DNA of 64,000 bases from Tenacibaculum tangerinum (GTDB taxonomy: Bacteria > Bacteroidota > Bacteroidia > Flavobacteriales > Flavobacteriaceae), in the NCBI RefSeq assembly GCF_029853675.1, contig NZ_CP122539.1:2065001-2129000 (forward strand). The letters run 5' to 3'. The notes below the pieces were generated by a model. It was not told where the DNA came from. It searched no databases and saw only the letters and a program-made list of their open reading frames with translations. The translations under genes and the position numbers were made by a program. Numbering within the stretch: the first letter of the stretch is position 1; every line of letters starts with the position of its first letter. Shown here in pieces: positions 8,040-16,456 of this stretch.

Positions 8040-10814
8040 ATGAAAAAACTACTTTTTGCTTTTACACTACTTTTCGCTAGTTCAATTTTTGCCCAATCGT
8101 ATCAATTTAAAATCACAGGTGTTGTTGCATCAGAAAAAGATAAAACTCCTATCGAAGCCGCAACCATTCATTTAGAAAAAGCAAAAGATAGCACTGTCGT
8201 TACCTACACCATTTCAAACAATAAAGGATTATTTTCTTTAGAAGGTAAAACCTATCATAAAAATGTAAAGTTGTTTATCTCTTATATAGGTATGGATGAT
8301 TATTCCAAATCGATACAGTTAGATAAAACTCCTAACTTGAATCTAGGAACTGTACTTTTAAAAGAAAAAAGTAATTTATTAAACGAAGTCGTTGTAAAAT
8401 CTAGAGCACCCATTACGATAAAAAAAGACACCTTAGAATTTAATGTAAAATCTTTTAAAACAAAGAAAGATGCTACCGTAGAAGATCTTTTAAAAAAGTT
8501 ACCAGGCGTTGAAGTAGATGAAGATGGAAAAATTACCGTAAACGGAAAAGAGGTTAATAAAATATTGGTAAATGGCAAACCCTTCTTTGGAAACGACCCC
8601 AGCATTACTACTAAAAATTTAACCAAAGAAATTATTGAAAAAGTTCAAATAACCGATACAAAATCAAAATCAGAAGCATTTGCAGGAGAAAAAGGCGATA
8701 CGAACAACAAGACTATCAACCTTACCATTAAAAAAGAAAATAATAAAGGGTGGTTTGGTAGAGTCTCAGGTGGTATTGGAACAGACGAACGTTTTGAAGG
8801 AGCAGCCATGGTAAACCGTTTTGATAACGACCAAAGATTTAGTGTGTTAGCGAGTACCAACAACATCAACTCTCCTGGATTTAGTTTTGGAGAAATTCGA
8901 AAAATGTTTGGAGGCGGTGGCAATATCTGGATTAATGGTAATGGTGGTTTTAATGTTAACGGAAGAAGTTTTGGAGGGGGTAGCGGTATTATTAAATCCA
9001 AAACTGCTGGTGCTACCTACGCTGATGAATACGGAAAAGGTCTCGATGCAAACACAAACTATTTTTATTCAGGAAGTAGCTCTAACAACGAATCAAAAAG
9101 TAGTAGAGAATACACCCTCCCAGATAGAAAGTATTTCTCGAACTCTACCACTACTTCCGTTGATGAAAACCACAATCATAGTATTGACACAGATTTTGAC
9201 ATCGAAATAGATTCAACTTTTTTGATTAATATCAACCCTTCTTTTGTATTTAACAAAAGAGAAGGAAGCAGCCGCAGACAAGAAGAATCTTTAGACGCAA
9301 ATAATACGCTTACGAATAGCTTTATCAGTTCCGCCTACTCAGAATCAGAAGCAAATAACTTTCAAAACAGCTTAGATATTACTAAAAAATTGGGCACAAA
9401 AGGTTCTTTTATTAAAGCCTCGGTAACCAATCGTATTGATAAAGCAGATACTGAAAGCATTAACAAGTCTACCATAGAAGTTTTTGGAAGCAATCCGAGT
9501 ACTGAAATTAGAGATCAAAAAAGCGCTACCGAAAGCAACTTAATGGGACTCAATACACGATTTACTTATCGTTTTCCTTTGGTTGCTAAAAAACTCTTTT
9601 TAGACACCAAATACACCTACCTGCGTAACGAGCGAGAAAATATAAATAATACCTTCGACTTTAATACTACCACACAACAATACAGTGATTTTAACACTGA
9701 TTTAAGTTCTGACTTTATCTATAACGACATTGCAAAAATACCCTCGTTAGAATTAGTTTATAAAACAAAAAAGTGGAACGTAAACTTCGAAACTGGTTTT
9801 ATAAACAGAACACTAGAAAACAACGATAAATTACGCCCCGAATTAAGTTTAGAAAAAAAATACAACAACCTAAATTTAGACGCTAGCTTTAGGTATCGAT
9901 TCGACTCCAAAGCCTCTGTTTATGTTAACTATTATATAAACAACAATGCTCCTAGTATTAATCAAATTCAACCTTTTTCAAACGTTACCAATCCCTCAAA
10001 TATAATTACGGGTAATCCAAACTTAAAACCTACGCAGAATCACCGAGTATATATGAATTTTAATAAATATAACTGGCAAGCTCGAACAGGGTTTTGGTTT
10101 TATGTAAGTGGTACTCTTTATAAAGACCAGATAATTAGCAATACTACTATTGGTGATGACCTTGTTAGAAATACTACTTTTGAAAACACAGATGGTGGAT
10201 ATGATGCTTGGGGAGGTGGTAATTACAGTAAAAGAATTAAACTAGACTCTCTTACCAGCATTAATCTTAGAGTTGGAGCGTACCTTAACGCTAATAAAAA
10301 CTTTAATATTTTAAATACTATTAAAGAAGGAGCTAGAACTACTTCTTTACAACCTAACATAAGAGCCACATTTAATTGGAACAAACTCGTAAGCATAGAA
10401 ACTCGTTACGATATTTCCTTTTCAAATACAAAATACGACATCAATAAGAATCAAAATCAAAATTTTACAAGACATTTAGTTAATATTAGAACGAGAACTA
10501 ATGTTCCAAAAAAGCTAGAATGGAGAAACGATGTTCGATACACCTACAACCCAAATGTAATTGGTTTTAACAAATCTGCTTGGTTTTGGAACGCTACACT
10601 CGCCTACTCTGTATTCAAAGACCAAGGTACCATTAGCTTAAAGGCGTACGATTTACTGAACCAAAATAACAATGTTCGTCGTACTGCTTCGGCAAACTAC
10701 ATAGAAGATTCTGAAAGCACGGTGTTACAACAATACTTTATGCTCGGGTTTAGCTGGAAATTCAATAGCCTTGGAAAAAAAGGAAGCATCAAAGAATATG
10801 ATTTTCATTTTTAA
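8040..10814 (+). CDS. Outer-membrane beta-barrel protein (TonB-receptor-like), 924 aa
   Basis: A signal peptide (MKKLLFAFTLLFASSIFAQ) precedes a carboxypeptidase-regulatory-like domain at about 22-115. A plug-like region with LLKKLPGVEVDEDGKITVNGK follows, then a long barrel rich in Asn/Ser/aromatic strands that ends in Phe (YDFHF). This is the OMP_b-brl_3 architecture, common in Bacteroidota and annotated as TonB-dependent receptor. There is no SusD partner, so the substrate is unknown. A Gly/Asn-rich loop at about 280-320 is notable. It is monocistronic, with a hairpin terminator before xdhC. Confidence 0.9.
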   Translation: MKKLLFAFTLLFASSIFAQSYQFKITGVVASEKDKTPIEAATIHLEKAKDSTVVTYTISNNKGLFSLEGKTYHKNVKLFISYIGMDDYSKSIQLDKTPNLNLGTVLLKEKSNLLNEVVVKSRAPITIKKDTLEFNVKSFKTKKDATVEDLLKKLPGVEVDEDGKITVNGKEVNKILVNGKPFFGNDPSITTKNLTKEIIEKVQITDTKSKSEAFAGEKGDTNNKTINLTIKKENNKGWFGRVSGGIGTDERFEGAAMVNRFDNDQRFSVLASTNNINSPGFSFGEIRKMFGGGGNIWINGNGGFNVNGRSFGGGSGIIKSKTAGATYADEYGKGLDANTNYFYSGSSSNNESKSSREYTLPDRKYFSNSTTTSVDENHNHSIDTDFDIEIDSTFLININPSFVFNKREGSSRRQEESLDANNTLTNSFISSAYSESEANNFQNSLDITKKLGTKGSFIKASVTNRIDKADTESINKSTIEVFGSNPSTEIRDQKSATESNLMGLNTRFTYRFPLVAKKLFLDTKYTYLRNERENINNTFDFNTTTQQYSDFNTDLSSDFIYNDIAKIPSLELVYKTKKWNVNFETGFINRTLENNDKLRPELSLEKKYNNLNLDASFRYRFDSKASVYVNYYINNNAPSINQIQPFSNVTNPSNIITGNPNLKPTQNHRVYMNFNKYNWQARTGFWFYVSGTLYKDQIISNTTIGDDLVRNTTFENTDGGYDAWGGGNYSKRIKLDSLTSINLRVGAYLNANKNFNILNTIKEGARTTSLQPNIRATFNWNKLVSIETRYDISFSNTKYDINKNQNQNFTRHLVNIRTRTNVPKKLEWRNDVRYTYNPNVIGFNKSAWFWNATLAYSVFKDQGTISLKAYDLLNQNNNVRRTASANYIEDSESTVLQQYFMLGFSWKFNSLGKKGSIKEYDFHF

Positions 10815-10886
10815 CTCCTTTATGGGTTTTAAAGGAATTTACTATGTAATGCAACGTACTTAAACTATTTTATTTTTAACCACATG

Positions 10887-10918
10887 ATAAAAAGCGTATT
10901 TTTAAGAGCGCTTTTTAT
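10887..10918 (+). terminator. Hairpin terminator after the 924-aa receptor gene
   Basis: A 10-bp perfect stem ATAAAAAGCG / CGCTTTTTAT with a 12-nt loop; the T-run is inside the descending arm. It ends 7 nt before the xdhC start. Confidence 0.6.
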
Positions 10919-10924
10919 GATATA

Positions 10925-11944
10925 ATGACACACGAACTCAAAGAAATAATACAGCAAGCTTTTGTAAATCAACAAAAAGGAATAACTAATATACTGGCAA
11001 CCGTTGTAGATTTAGACGGGTCTTCGTATCGAAAACCCGGAGTTAGAATGTTGCTTTCTTCTGACGGAAAAATAAGCGGTGCTATAAGCGGAGGTTGTGT
11101 AGAAAAAGAAGTACAACGCAGAGCACAATCCGTTTTTAAAAATAACATTCCTAAAGTAATAGCCTATGACGGTCGCTATCGTTTAGGCTGCGAAGGAATT
11201 TTATATGTTTTGTTAGAGCCATTTGTTATCTCTCCAGAATTTGTCAGTGCCTTTTCTGAAAATAACAAAGAAAGAAACGCATATACCATTACATCATTCT
11301 TTACAAAAGAAGACGAAGCATTGGGTAATTTTGGTAGTATCATAGAATTTAATAATTCACAAAAATTTTCTTTTAACACAGCTTTTTCTCTTGATAAAAC
11401 AGCTGAGCTCACTATTTTCAAGCAATTATTACCCCCCCTATTTCGTCTACTAATTATTGGTGGTGAACACGATGCAGTTAAGTTGTGTACACAAGCAACC
11501 CATTTAGGGTGGGAAGTAGCGGTGGTTTGTTCTATAAAAGACCCTAAAACCTTAGCTGATTTTCCAGGAGCAAAATCGGTCACAGCACAAACCCCAGAAA
11601 CAATTCAACTTTCTCATATAAACAAGCATACAGCCATTGTTATTATGAACCATAACTTTACCTACGACTTACGATGGTTAATTAAATTGCAAGAATATAC
11701 ACCTGCGTATATCGGTATTCTAGGGGCTGCTAAGCGACGTGAAAAATTACTGAACGAACTCTTCGATTTTTCACCTGATATTTCTGATGACTTTTTAGAC
11801 AAGATACACACACCCGCAGGATTGAACATTGGCGCCGAAACTCCCGAAGAGATCGCCTTGTCTATTCTTGCAGAAATTCTATCGGTAATTCGTAACAAAG
11901 AAGTGTTTTCTTTGAAAAAAGTTACAGGAAAAATCCATAATTAA
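10925..11944 (+). CDS. XdhC/CoxI family protein, 339 aa
   Basis: XdhC-type proteins bind molybdenum cofactor, promote its sulfuration and load it into xanthine-dehydrogenase-like enzymes. The N-terminal XdhC_CoxI domain shows DGSSYRKPGVRML at about 30-42 and ISGGCVEKEV at about 57-66. A C-terminal Rossmann-type domain follows from about 177 (LIIGGEHDA). The next gene, 9 nt downstream, is a MobA-like nucleotidyltransferase, the usual partner. The dehydrogenase itself is not in the window, so the client enzyme lies elsewhere. Confidence 0.88.
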   Translation: MTHELKEIIQQAFVNQQKGITNILATVVDLDGSSYRKPGVRMLLSSDGKISGAISGGCVEKEVQRRAQSVFKNNIPKVIAYDGRYRLGCEGILYVLLEPFVISPEFVSAFSENNKERNAYTITSFFTKEDEALGNFGSIIEFNNSQKFSFNTAFSLDKTAELTIFKQLLPPLFRLLIIGGEHDAVKLCTQATHLGWEVAVVCSIKDPKTLADFPGAKSVTAQTPETIQLSHINKHTAIVIMNHNFTYDLRWLIKLQEYTPAYIGILGAAKRREKLLNELFDFSPDISDDFLDKIHTPAGLNIGAETPEEIALSILAEILSVIRNKEVFSLKKVTGKIHN

Positions 11945-11953
11945 TTTGTTAAC

Positions 11954-12550
11954 ATGATACATACGGTAATTCTTATCATGGCTGCTGGAAGTGCCTCTCG
12001 CATGGGAAAAACAAAACAATTACTTCCTTATAAAAATACTACCTTACTAGAACACGCAATTGAGCAAGCCCAAAAATCCGTTGTAAAAAATGTGTATTGT
12101 GTTTTAGGAGCGAATAAAGAAACTATTCAAGAAAAAATTAAACACCATCCTATCGAAATAATTTACAATCCGAACTATAAAAACGGATTAAGTACTAGTA
12201 TTGCTAAAGGAATTGAATACATACAAGAAAAAAACTTCGATACAGTGCTAATTATGCTGGCAGATCAACCTCATGTTACTTTTGAATATCTTAATTCTCT
12301 CATTGAAATTTCAGAAAAAAATCCTTTAAAAATAATTGCTTCCAAATACCAACATACCGTTGGAGTTCCTGCTATTTTTCCAAAAAAGTACTTTCATAAT
12401 TTGATGAATTTGAAAGGAGACAAAGGAGCTAAAAGTTTTTTAGAAAGCCCTACTGCTGAAATTATAAAGACAACTATCTCTAACAACCTAGTAGATATCG
12501 ATACCCCAGAAGATTACAAAAACCTACTAGAAAACCCTCGTTTATATTAA
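11954..12550 (+). CDS. MobA-like molybdenum-cofactor nucleotidyltransferase, 198 aa
   Basis: An NTP-transferase fold protein related to MocA (CTP) and MobA (GTP). It has the signature AAGSASRMGKTKQLLPY at residues 10-26, with the G-x-x-x-R-x-G-x-x-K pattern, and the metal-binding ADQPHV at about 97-102. Adjacent to xdhC, it most likely makes the dinucleotide form of the cofactor used by xanthine-dehydrogenase-type enzymes, which favours MocA-like CTP use. That specificity is inference. Confidence 0.85.
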   Translation: MIHTVILIMAAGSASRMGKTKQLLPYKNTTLLEHAIEQAQKSVVKNVYCVLGANKETIQEKIKHHPIEIIYNPNYKNGLSTSIAKGIEYIQEKNFDTVLIMLADQPHVTFEYLNSLIEISEKNPLKIIASKYQHTVGVPAIFPKKYFHNLMNLKGDKGAKSFLESPTAEIIKTTISNNLVDIDTPEDYKNLLENPRLY

Positions 12551-12574
12551 AAACCTTACTTTTATTTAAAAAAT

Positions 12575-12943
12575 ATGACACCACAAATTGTATTGATTAC
12601 GGGAGCTCTATTTGGACTATTTGCTGTAGTATTGGGTGCTTTTGGCGCACATGCTTTGAAGAAAATAGCAACTGAAGAACAGATAAAATCATTTGAAACA
12701 GGGGTAAAATACCAAATGTATCACGCATTGGTATTATTATTCGCTGGAAGTTATTTTGAAACGCCTGGTTTGGTATTGTATTATGCTTTTACTGTAGGCA
12801 CTTTTTTATTTTCCTTTAGTATTTATGGTTTGGTATTATCGAGTGCAACAGGTAAAAAAATGAAATTTTTAGGACCTGTTACCCCTTTGGGTGGCTTGCT
12901 ACTAATTGTTGGATGGATAAGCTTGTTACTAGAGTTTTTATAA
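12575..12943 (+). CDS. DUF423 membrane protein, 122 aa
   Basis: Four hydrophobic segments (about 4-24, 46-65, 70-90, 98-120) and the motif FGAFGAHALKKI near residues 22-33 place it in DUF423 (YgdD-like). The function is unknown. It is 24 nt after the MobA-like gene, so it may be co-transcribed, but no functional link is evident. Confidence 0.85.
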   Translation: MTPQIVLITGALFGLFAVVLGAFGAHALKKIATEEQIKSFETGVKYQMYHALVLLFAGSYFETPGLVLYYAFTVGTFLFSFSIYGLVLSSATGKKMKFLGPVTPLGGLLLIVGWISLLLEFL

Positions 12944-13046
12944 AACATCACATTTAATCAATTAAAAATCAAACACGATATATTCAAATCTACCTTTATA
13001 AATAAACACACAAGACCTAAAAAAAATCGGATTACAGCGTACAAAA

Positions 13047-13856
13047 CTACCAACCACCAGTAGCACCACCACCACCGAAGCCGCCGCCGCCGAAGCCTCC
13101 ACCGAAGCCACCTCCGCCTCCAAAACCTCCTGACGAACCTCCGCCGTAACCACCTCTTCCGTAGCTTCCTCTACCAGCATTGCTTAAAATAATCGTATCA
13201 AAAATGTCATTCAACGAGTCTGTTCTACGATAATTACCTCTTCCCCCTCCACGATTGCCTCGATTTGCGTTAGAAATAATGATAAAAAATACGATGAGAA
13301 TAATGACAAATACAATAAATCCGAAATTTCCTCCTCCTGTTTCTTTTCGGCTCCCTTGGTACTCACCGCTCATCACCTTAAAAACAGCATCTACTCCACT
13401 GTTTAACCCAGCGTAATAGTCGTCTTGTTTAAAGTAAGGAATAATGTTGTATTCTATAATTTGTCTAGAAACATAATCGGTTAATAAGTGTTCGGTTCCG
13501 TAGCCCGTTCGAATGGTTATTTTTCGGTCGTCTTTGGCTAACAGCATGAATATTCCATTGTCTTTCTCTTCACTTCCTCCTATCCCCCATTTATGCGCCC
13601 AATTGGTAGCCAAATACCCTATCTCTTCTCCTTGTGTAGAGCTTATAATCGCTACTACTATTTGTGTTGAAGTGGTATCGGAATACTTAATTAGCTTATT
13701 TTCTAAACTTGCTTTTTGACTGGGTGATAATAGGTTGATATAATCGTATACACTGGTTTGAAAATCGGGTGTATCAGGTATTTTGAATCCTTGTGAGAAA
13801 AGAGTGTGTGCACATAAAAATGCTACAAAAAAAAGAACACCTTTTAAGCTTGACAT
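13047..13856 (-). CDS. TPM-domain protein with Gly-rich tail (YgcG family)
   Basis: The TPM domain (about residues 25-165) is found in proteins linked to thylakoid/photosystem II repair in plants and to membrane or phosphatase roles in bacteria; the bacterial function is unclear. The start at 13856 gives a clean signal peptide (SSLKGVLFFVAFLCAHTLFSQG); in-frame ATGs also exist at 13898 and 13943. A membrane segment follows at about residues 176-194. The last ~60 residues are almost pure Gly with Phe/Ser (GGFGGGGGFGGG type). It follows a second TPM gene and lemA in one operon. Confidence 0.85.
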   Translation of the reverse strand: MSSLKGVLFFVAFLCAHTLFSQGFKIPDTPDFQTSVYDYINLLSPSQKASLENKLIKYSDTTSTQIVVAIISSTQGEEIGYLATNWAHKWGIGGSEEKDNGIFMLLAKDDRKITIRTGYGTEHLLTDYVSRQIIEYNIIPYFKQDDYYAGLNSGVDAVFKVMSGEYQGSRKETGGGNFGFIVFVIILIVFFIIISNANRGNRGGGRGNYRRTDSLNDIFDTIILSNAGRGSYGRGGYGGGSSGGFGGGGGFGGGFGGGGFGGGGATGGW

Positions 13857-13920
13857 CTTACAGTTTCTTCTATCTACTACCGTACTATTCTTTATCATAT
13901 TTTTTGCTTCTGCAAAGACT

Positions 13921-14358
13921 TTATACTTTTGATATTTCGTCACTTAACTCATTTTCATCATCAATAGTCCACGGAAAATGCGCTTTTAATTCTTCTCCTG
14001 CTTTTATTACTCCATCAATAATTCCTTGCTTAAAATTTCCGTGTTGAAAATGGTTTTGAATGGCTTGTTTCGTAGTTTCCCAAAAATTTTCAGGAACGAC
14101 CTTATCAATACCTTTATCTCCATAAATCACAAACTTATGATCGTCAACTGCGATGTAAATCAACACCGCATTTTGCTCTTTTGTATTGAACATTTTAAGC
14201 AATTGAAACACTTCCAGCATCCGATTATAATGCGAAATCTTACTTGTTCGCTCTATATGTACACGGATTTCACCGGAAGTATTTCGTTCTGCTTGTCTAA
14301 TCGCTAGAACGATTTCCTCTTCTTCTTTCGCCGTAAGAAAATCTTCTACAACAGACAT
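13921..14358 (-). CDS. TPM-domain protein, short form, 145 aa
   Basis: The protein is a single TPM domain (SGEIRVHIE, then VLIYIAVDDHKFVIYGDKGI) without signal peptide or membrane helix. It is therefore cytoplasmic, unlike its 13047-13856 neighbour. It starts 3 nt after lemA ends. The lemA - short TPM - long TPM order is common in Bacteroidota. The function is unknown. Confidence 0.85.
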   Translation of the reverse strand: MSVVEDFLTAKEEEEIVLAIRQAERNTSGEIRVHIERTSKISHYNRMLEVFQLLKMFNTKEQNAVLIYIAVDDHKFVIYGDKGIDKVVPENFWETTKQAIQNHFQHGNFKQGIIDGVIKAGEELKAHFPWTIDDENELSDEISKV

Positions 14359-14361
14359 CTA

Positions 14362-14961
14362 TTAATTTTTAAAATCGAAGTTTACATCAGGAGCGTTCTC
14401 CGAGCCTGGATCTGCTTTGTAACGTGCCATCTCAGTAAGATTAAATATACCCGCTAACAAGTTCCCTGGAAACATTTTAATATGTTTGTTATACTTATTT
14501 ACACTTTCATTATAACGATCGCGAGCTACATTAATTCGGTTTTCAGTTCCTTCAAGCTGACTTTGTAGTTCTAAAAAGTTTTGATTTGCTTTTAAATCAG
14601 GATAGCGTTCAACCGATACCAATAGTTTAGATAAAGCGCCGCTTAACCCTGCTTGTGCTTGTTGGAATTGCGCCATTTTCTCTGGCGTTAAATTACCAGC
14701 ATCAATATTTACCGAAGTAGCCTTCGCTCTGGCATTGATTACATCTGTCAAGGTGCTTTTTTCAAAATCGGCTGCTCCTTGTACCGTTTTTACCAAATTT
14801 CCTATTAAGTCATTTCGTCGTTGATATGAACTCTCTACATTAGACCAAGCTGTTTTTGCATCTTCTTGGTACGTAATACCTGTGTTGTAAAATCCTTTTG
14901 CCCATCCATAGATTCCAAATCCTATAATAGCAAGGATAATGATAGGAAGTAATTTTTTCAT
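14362..14961 (-). CDS. LemA family protein, 199 aa
   Basis: One N-terminal membrane anchor (LLPIIILAIIGFGIYGWAKG, residues 4-23) is followed by the conserved LemA helical domain. Motifs include AWSNVESSYQRRNDLIGNLV at about 38-57 and RDRYNESVNKYN at about 147-158. LemA forms an all-helical bundle exposed outside the membrane; its role is unsettled. It is co-transcribed with the two TPM genes. Confidence 0.92.
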   Translation of the reverse strand: MKKLLPIIILAIIGFGIYGWAKGFYNTGITYQEDAKTAWSNVESSYQRRNDLIGNLVKTVQGAADFEKSTLTDVINARAKATSVNIDAGNLTPEKMAQFQQAQAGLSGALSKLLVSVERYPDLKANQNFLELQSQLEGTENRINVARDRYNESVNKYNKHIKMFPGNLLAGIFNLTEMARYKADPGSENAPDVNFDFKN

Positions 14962-14980
14962 AATTTTTGATTGTTTATTG

Positions 14981-15310
14981 TTATAATTGATTTTTGATTT
15001 TTATTAACTCTGCTTTTACCGTTTCTAATCTACTAATAATTTCCTGATTATTTAAGACTCCGTCTGGGTTTTTCTTTAGTTTTTGTTTTGCGCCATCTAA
15101 AGTAAATCCTCTTTCTTTTACCAGATTGTAAATAATTTTAAAATTTTGTACATCTTCTTGTGTAAACAACCGATCGCCTTTGGCATTTTTTTTAGGGTTA
15201 ATAATTTCAAACTCCTTGTCCCAAAATCGAATTAACGAGCTATTTACGCCAAAAGCTTTTGCTACTTCTCCTATTTTATAATATCTCTTCTCAGGTAAGT
15301 CTACATACAT
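14981..15310 (-). CDS. MerR-family transcriptional regulator, 109 aa
   Basis: A winged-helix MerR DNA-binding domain covers about residues 8-77, with YYKIGEVAKAFGVNSSLIRFWDKEF followed by a wing (GDRLFTQEDV). Only a short C-terminal helix follows, with no effector domain. It lies between lemA and the M23 peptidase gene; the same order is common in flavobacteria. Its targets are unknown. Confidence 0.9.
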   Translation of the reverse strand: MYVDLPEKRYYKIGEVAKAFGVNSSLIRFWDKEFEIINPKKNAKGDRLFTQEDVQNFKIIYNLVKERGFTLDGAKQKLKKNPDGVLNNQEIISRLETVKAELIKIKNQL

Positions 15311-15332
15311 TTTTCACAGCATTAATCAATAC

Positions 15333-16301
15333 TTAGTCATACGACTGCCCTTTTTGTTGTGATGCTTTTTGCATCTCTATAAACTCTTCAGGAGTTAAAT
15401 CTCCGTAGTAATAATAAATAGGGTTTACTGCTATTCCATTTTTATGTACTTCATAGTGCAAATGAGGTGCAGCAGAGCGTCCTGTATTTCCAACATAACC
15501 TATTAAATCGCCTCTTTTTACTTTTTGTCCTTCTCTTGCTACGGTTTCGCTCATGTGTGCATAAATGGTTTCATAACCATACCCATGATCTATGTACACT
15601 ACTTTACCATAAGTAGAGCTTCGGTGTGCCTTTTTTATAACACCATTACCAGAAGCAAAAATCGGAGTTCCTGTAGGAGCTGTGAAGTCCATTCCTTTGT
15701 GCATACGCCACGATTTTAATATGGGGTGCAAACGCATGCCATAACCTGAAGCCATTCTTTTTAAATCTTCATTTTTTACAGGCTGAATGGCAGGTATCGA
15801 AGCTAACATCTTCTCTTTTTCTTTGGCTAACGATACGATTTCGTCTAACGATTTAGACTGAACTACCATTTGTTTTGATAAAATATCTAACTCTTTGGTA
15901 ACTTTTTTAACCATAGCGCTGTTATCAAACCCATCTAAGTGTTTGTACCTATTTACACCACCAAAACCAGCTTTGCGCTGTTCTTCGGGTATTGGGCTTG
16001 CTTCAAAATAGGTTCTGTAAATATTATTATCTCTTTCTTGTAGGTCTGTTAATATTTGGGCGCTTTCTTCCATTTTTTTAGAAAGCAATTCATAATGCAA
16101 TTTTAAATTTTCTAGCTCTCTTTTTTGTGCGCGTTCTTTAGGAGACATTAAAAACTGGCTAAACCCTATGAAACCAAAGAAAGCAATTAATATAACACTT
16201 AGTAAACCTAAAAAAGTTTTCTTATATTTTTCAATTGTTTGTACCTCTATCTTTCGATACGATAACGTCTCTGGATCGTAATAATATTTTACTTTTGCCA
16301 T
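15333..16301 (-). CDS. M23 family metallopeptidase, membrane-anchored, 322 aa
   Basis: A likely cell-wall endopeptidase. One membrane helix (about 29-50) is followed by a periplasmic coiled coil (about 60-100) and a C-terminal LytM domain at about 185-300. Zinc ligands are visible in HKGMDF (H-x-x-x-D) and HLHYEV (H-x-H). The Gly-x-Arg-x-His entry motif GYGMRLHP is present. It is the first gene of the minus-strand operon and is divergent from alaS. Confidence 0.92.
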   Translation of the reverse strand: MAKVKYYYDPETLSYRKIEVQTIEKYKKTFLGLLSVILIAFFGFIGFSQFLMSPKERAQKRELENLKLHYELLSKKMEESAQILTDLQERDNNIYRTYFEASPIPEEQRKAGFGGVNRYKHLDGFDNSAMVKKVTKELDILSKQMVVQSKSLDEIVSLAKEKEKMLASIPAIQPVKNEDLKRMASGYGMRLHPILKSWRMHKGMDFTAPTGTPIFASGNGVIKKAHRSSTYGKVVYIDHGYGYETIYAHMSETVAREGQKVKRGDLIGYVGNTGRSAAPHLHYEVHKNGIAVNPIYYYYGDLTPEEFIEMQKASQQKGQSYD

Positions 16302-16456
16302 AATGCTAAATGTACTATTTTTGTGCTTTTTAAATTAGACATCCATCAGTAGGATATACAATTTGAAAACTCACAAATTTACAAAATCTTTTAAAACTTC
16401 TTTTTACAAGCAGTTTTTTAAACAAATTTTAACAAAATACAGATACCTAGAGTTGT

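Noticed and set aside
8645..9210. ORFs on both strands inside the 924-aa receptor gene
   Set aside because: They are out-of-frame shadows of the Gly/Asn-rich region with no homology or start signals.
13047..13140. CRISPR-like short repeats
   Set aside because: The repeats are imperfect Gly codon runs within a coding sequence, without spacers.
12962..13180. Minus-strand 72-aa ORF over the Gly-rich tail of the TPM gene
   Set aside because: It is a shadow of the GGC/GGT repeat codons read in another frame.
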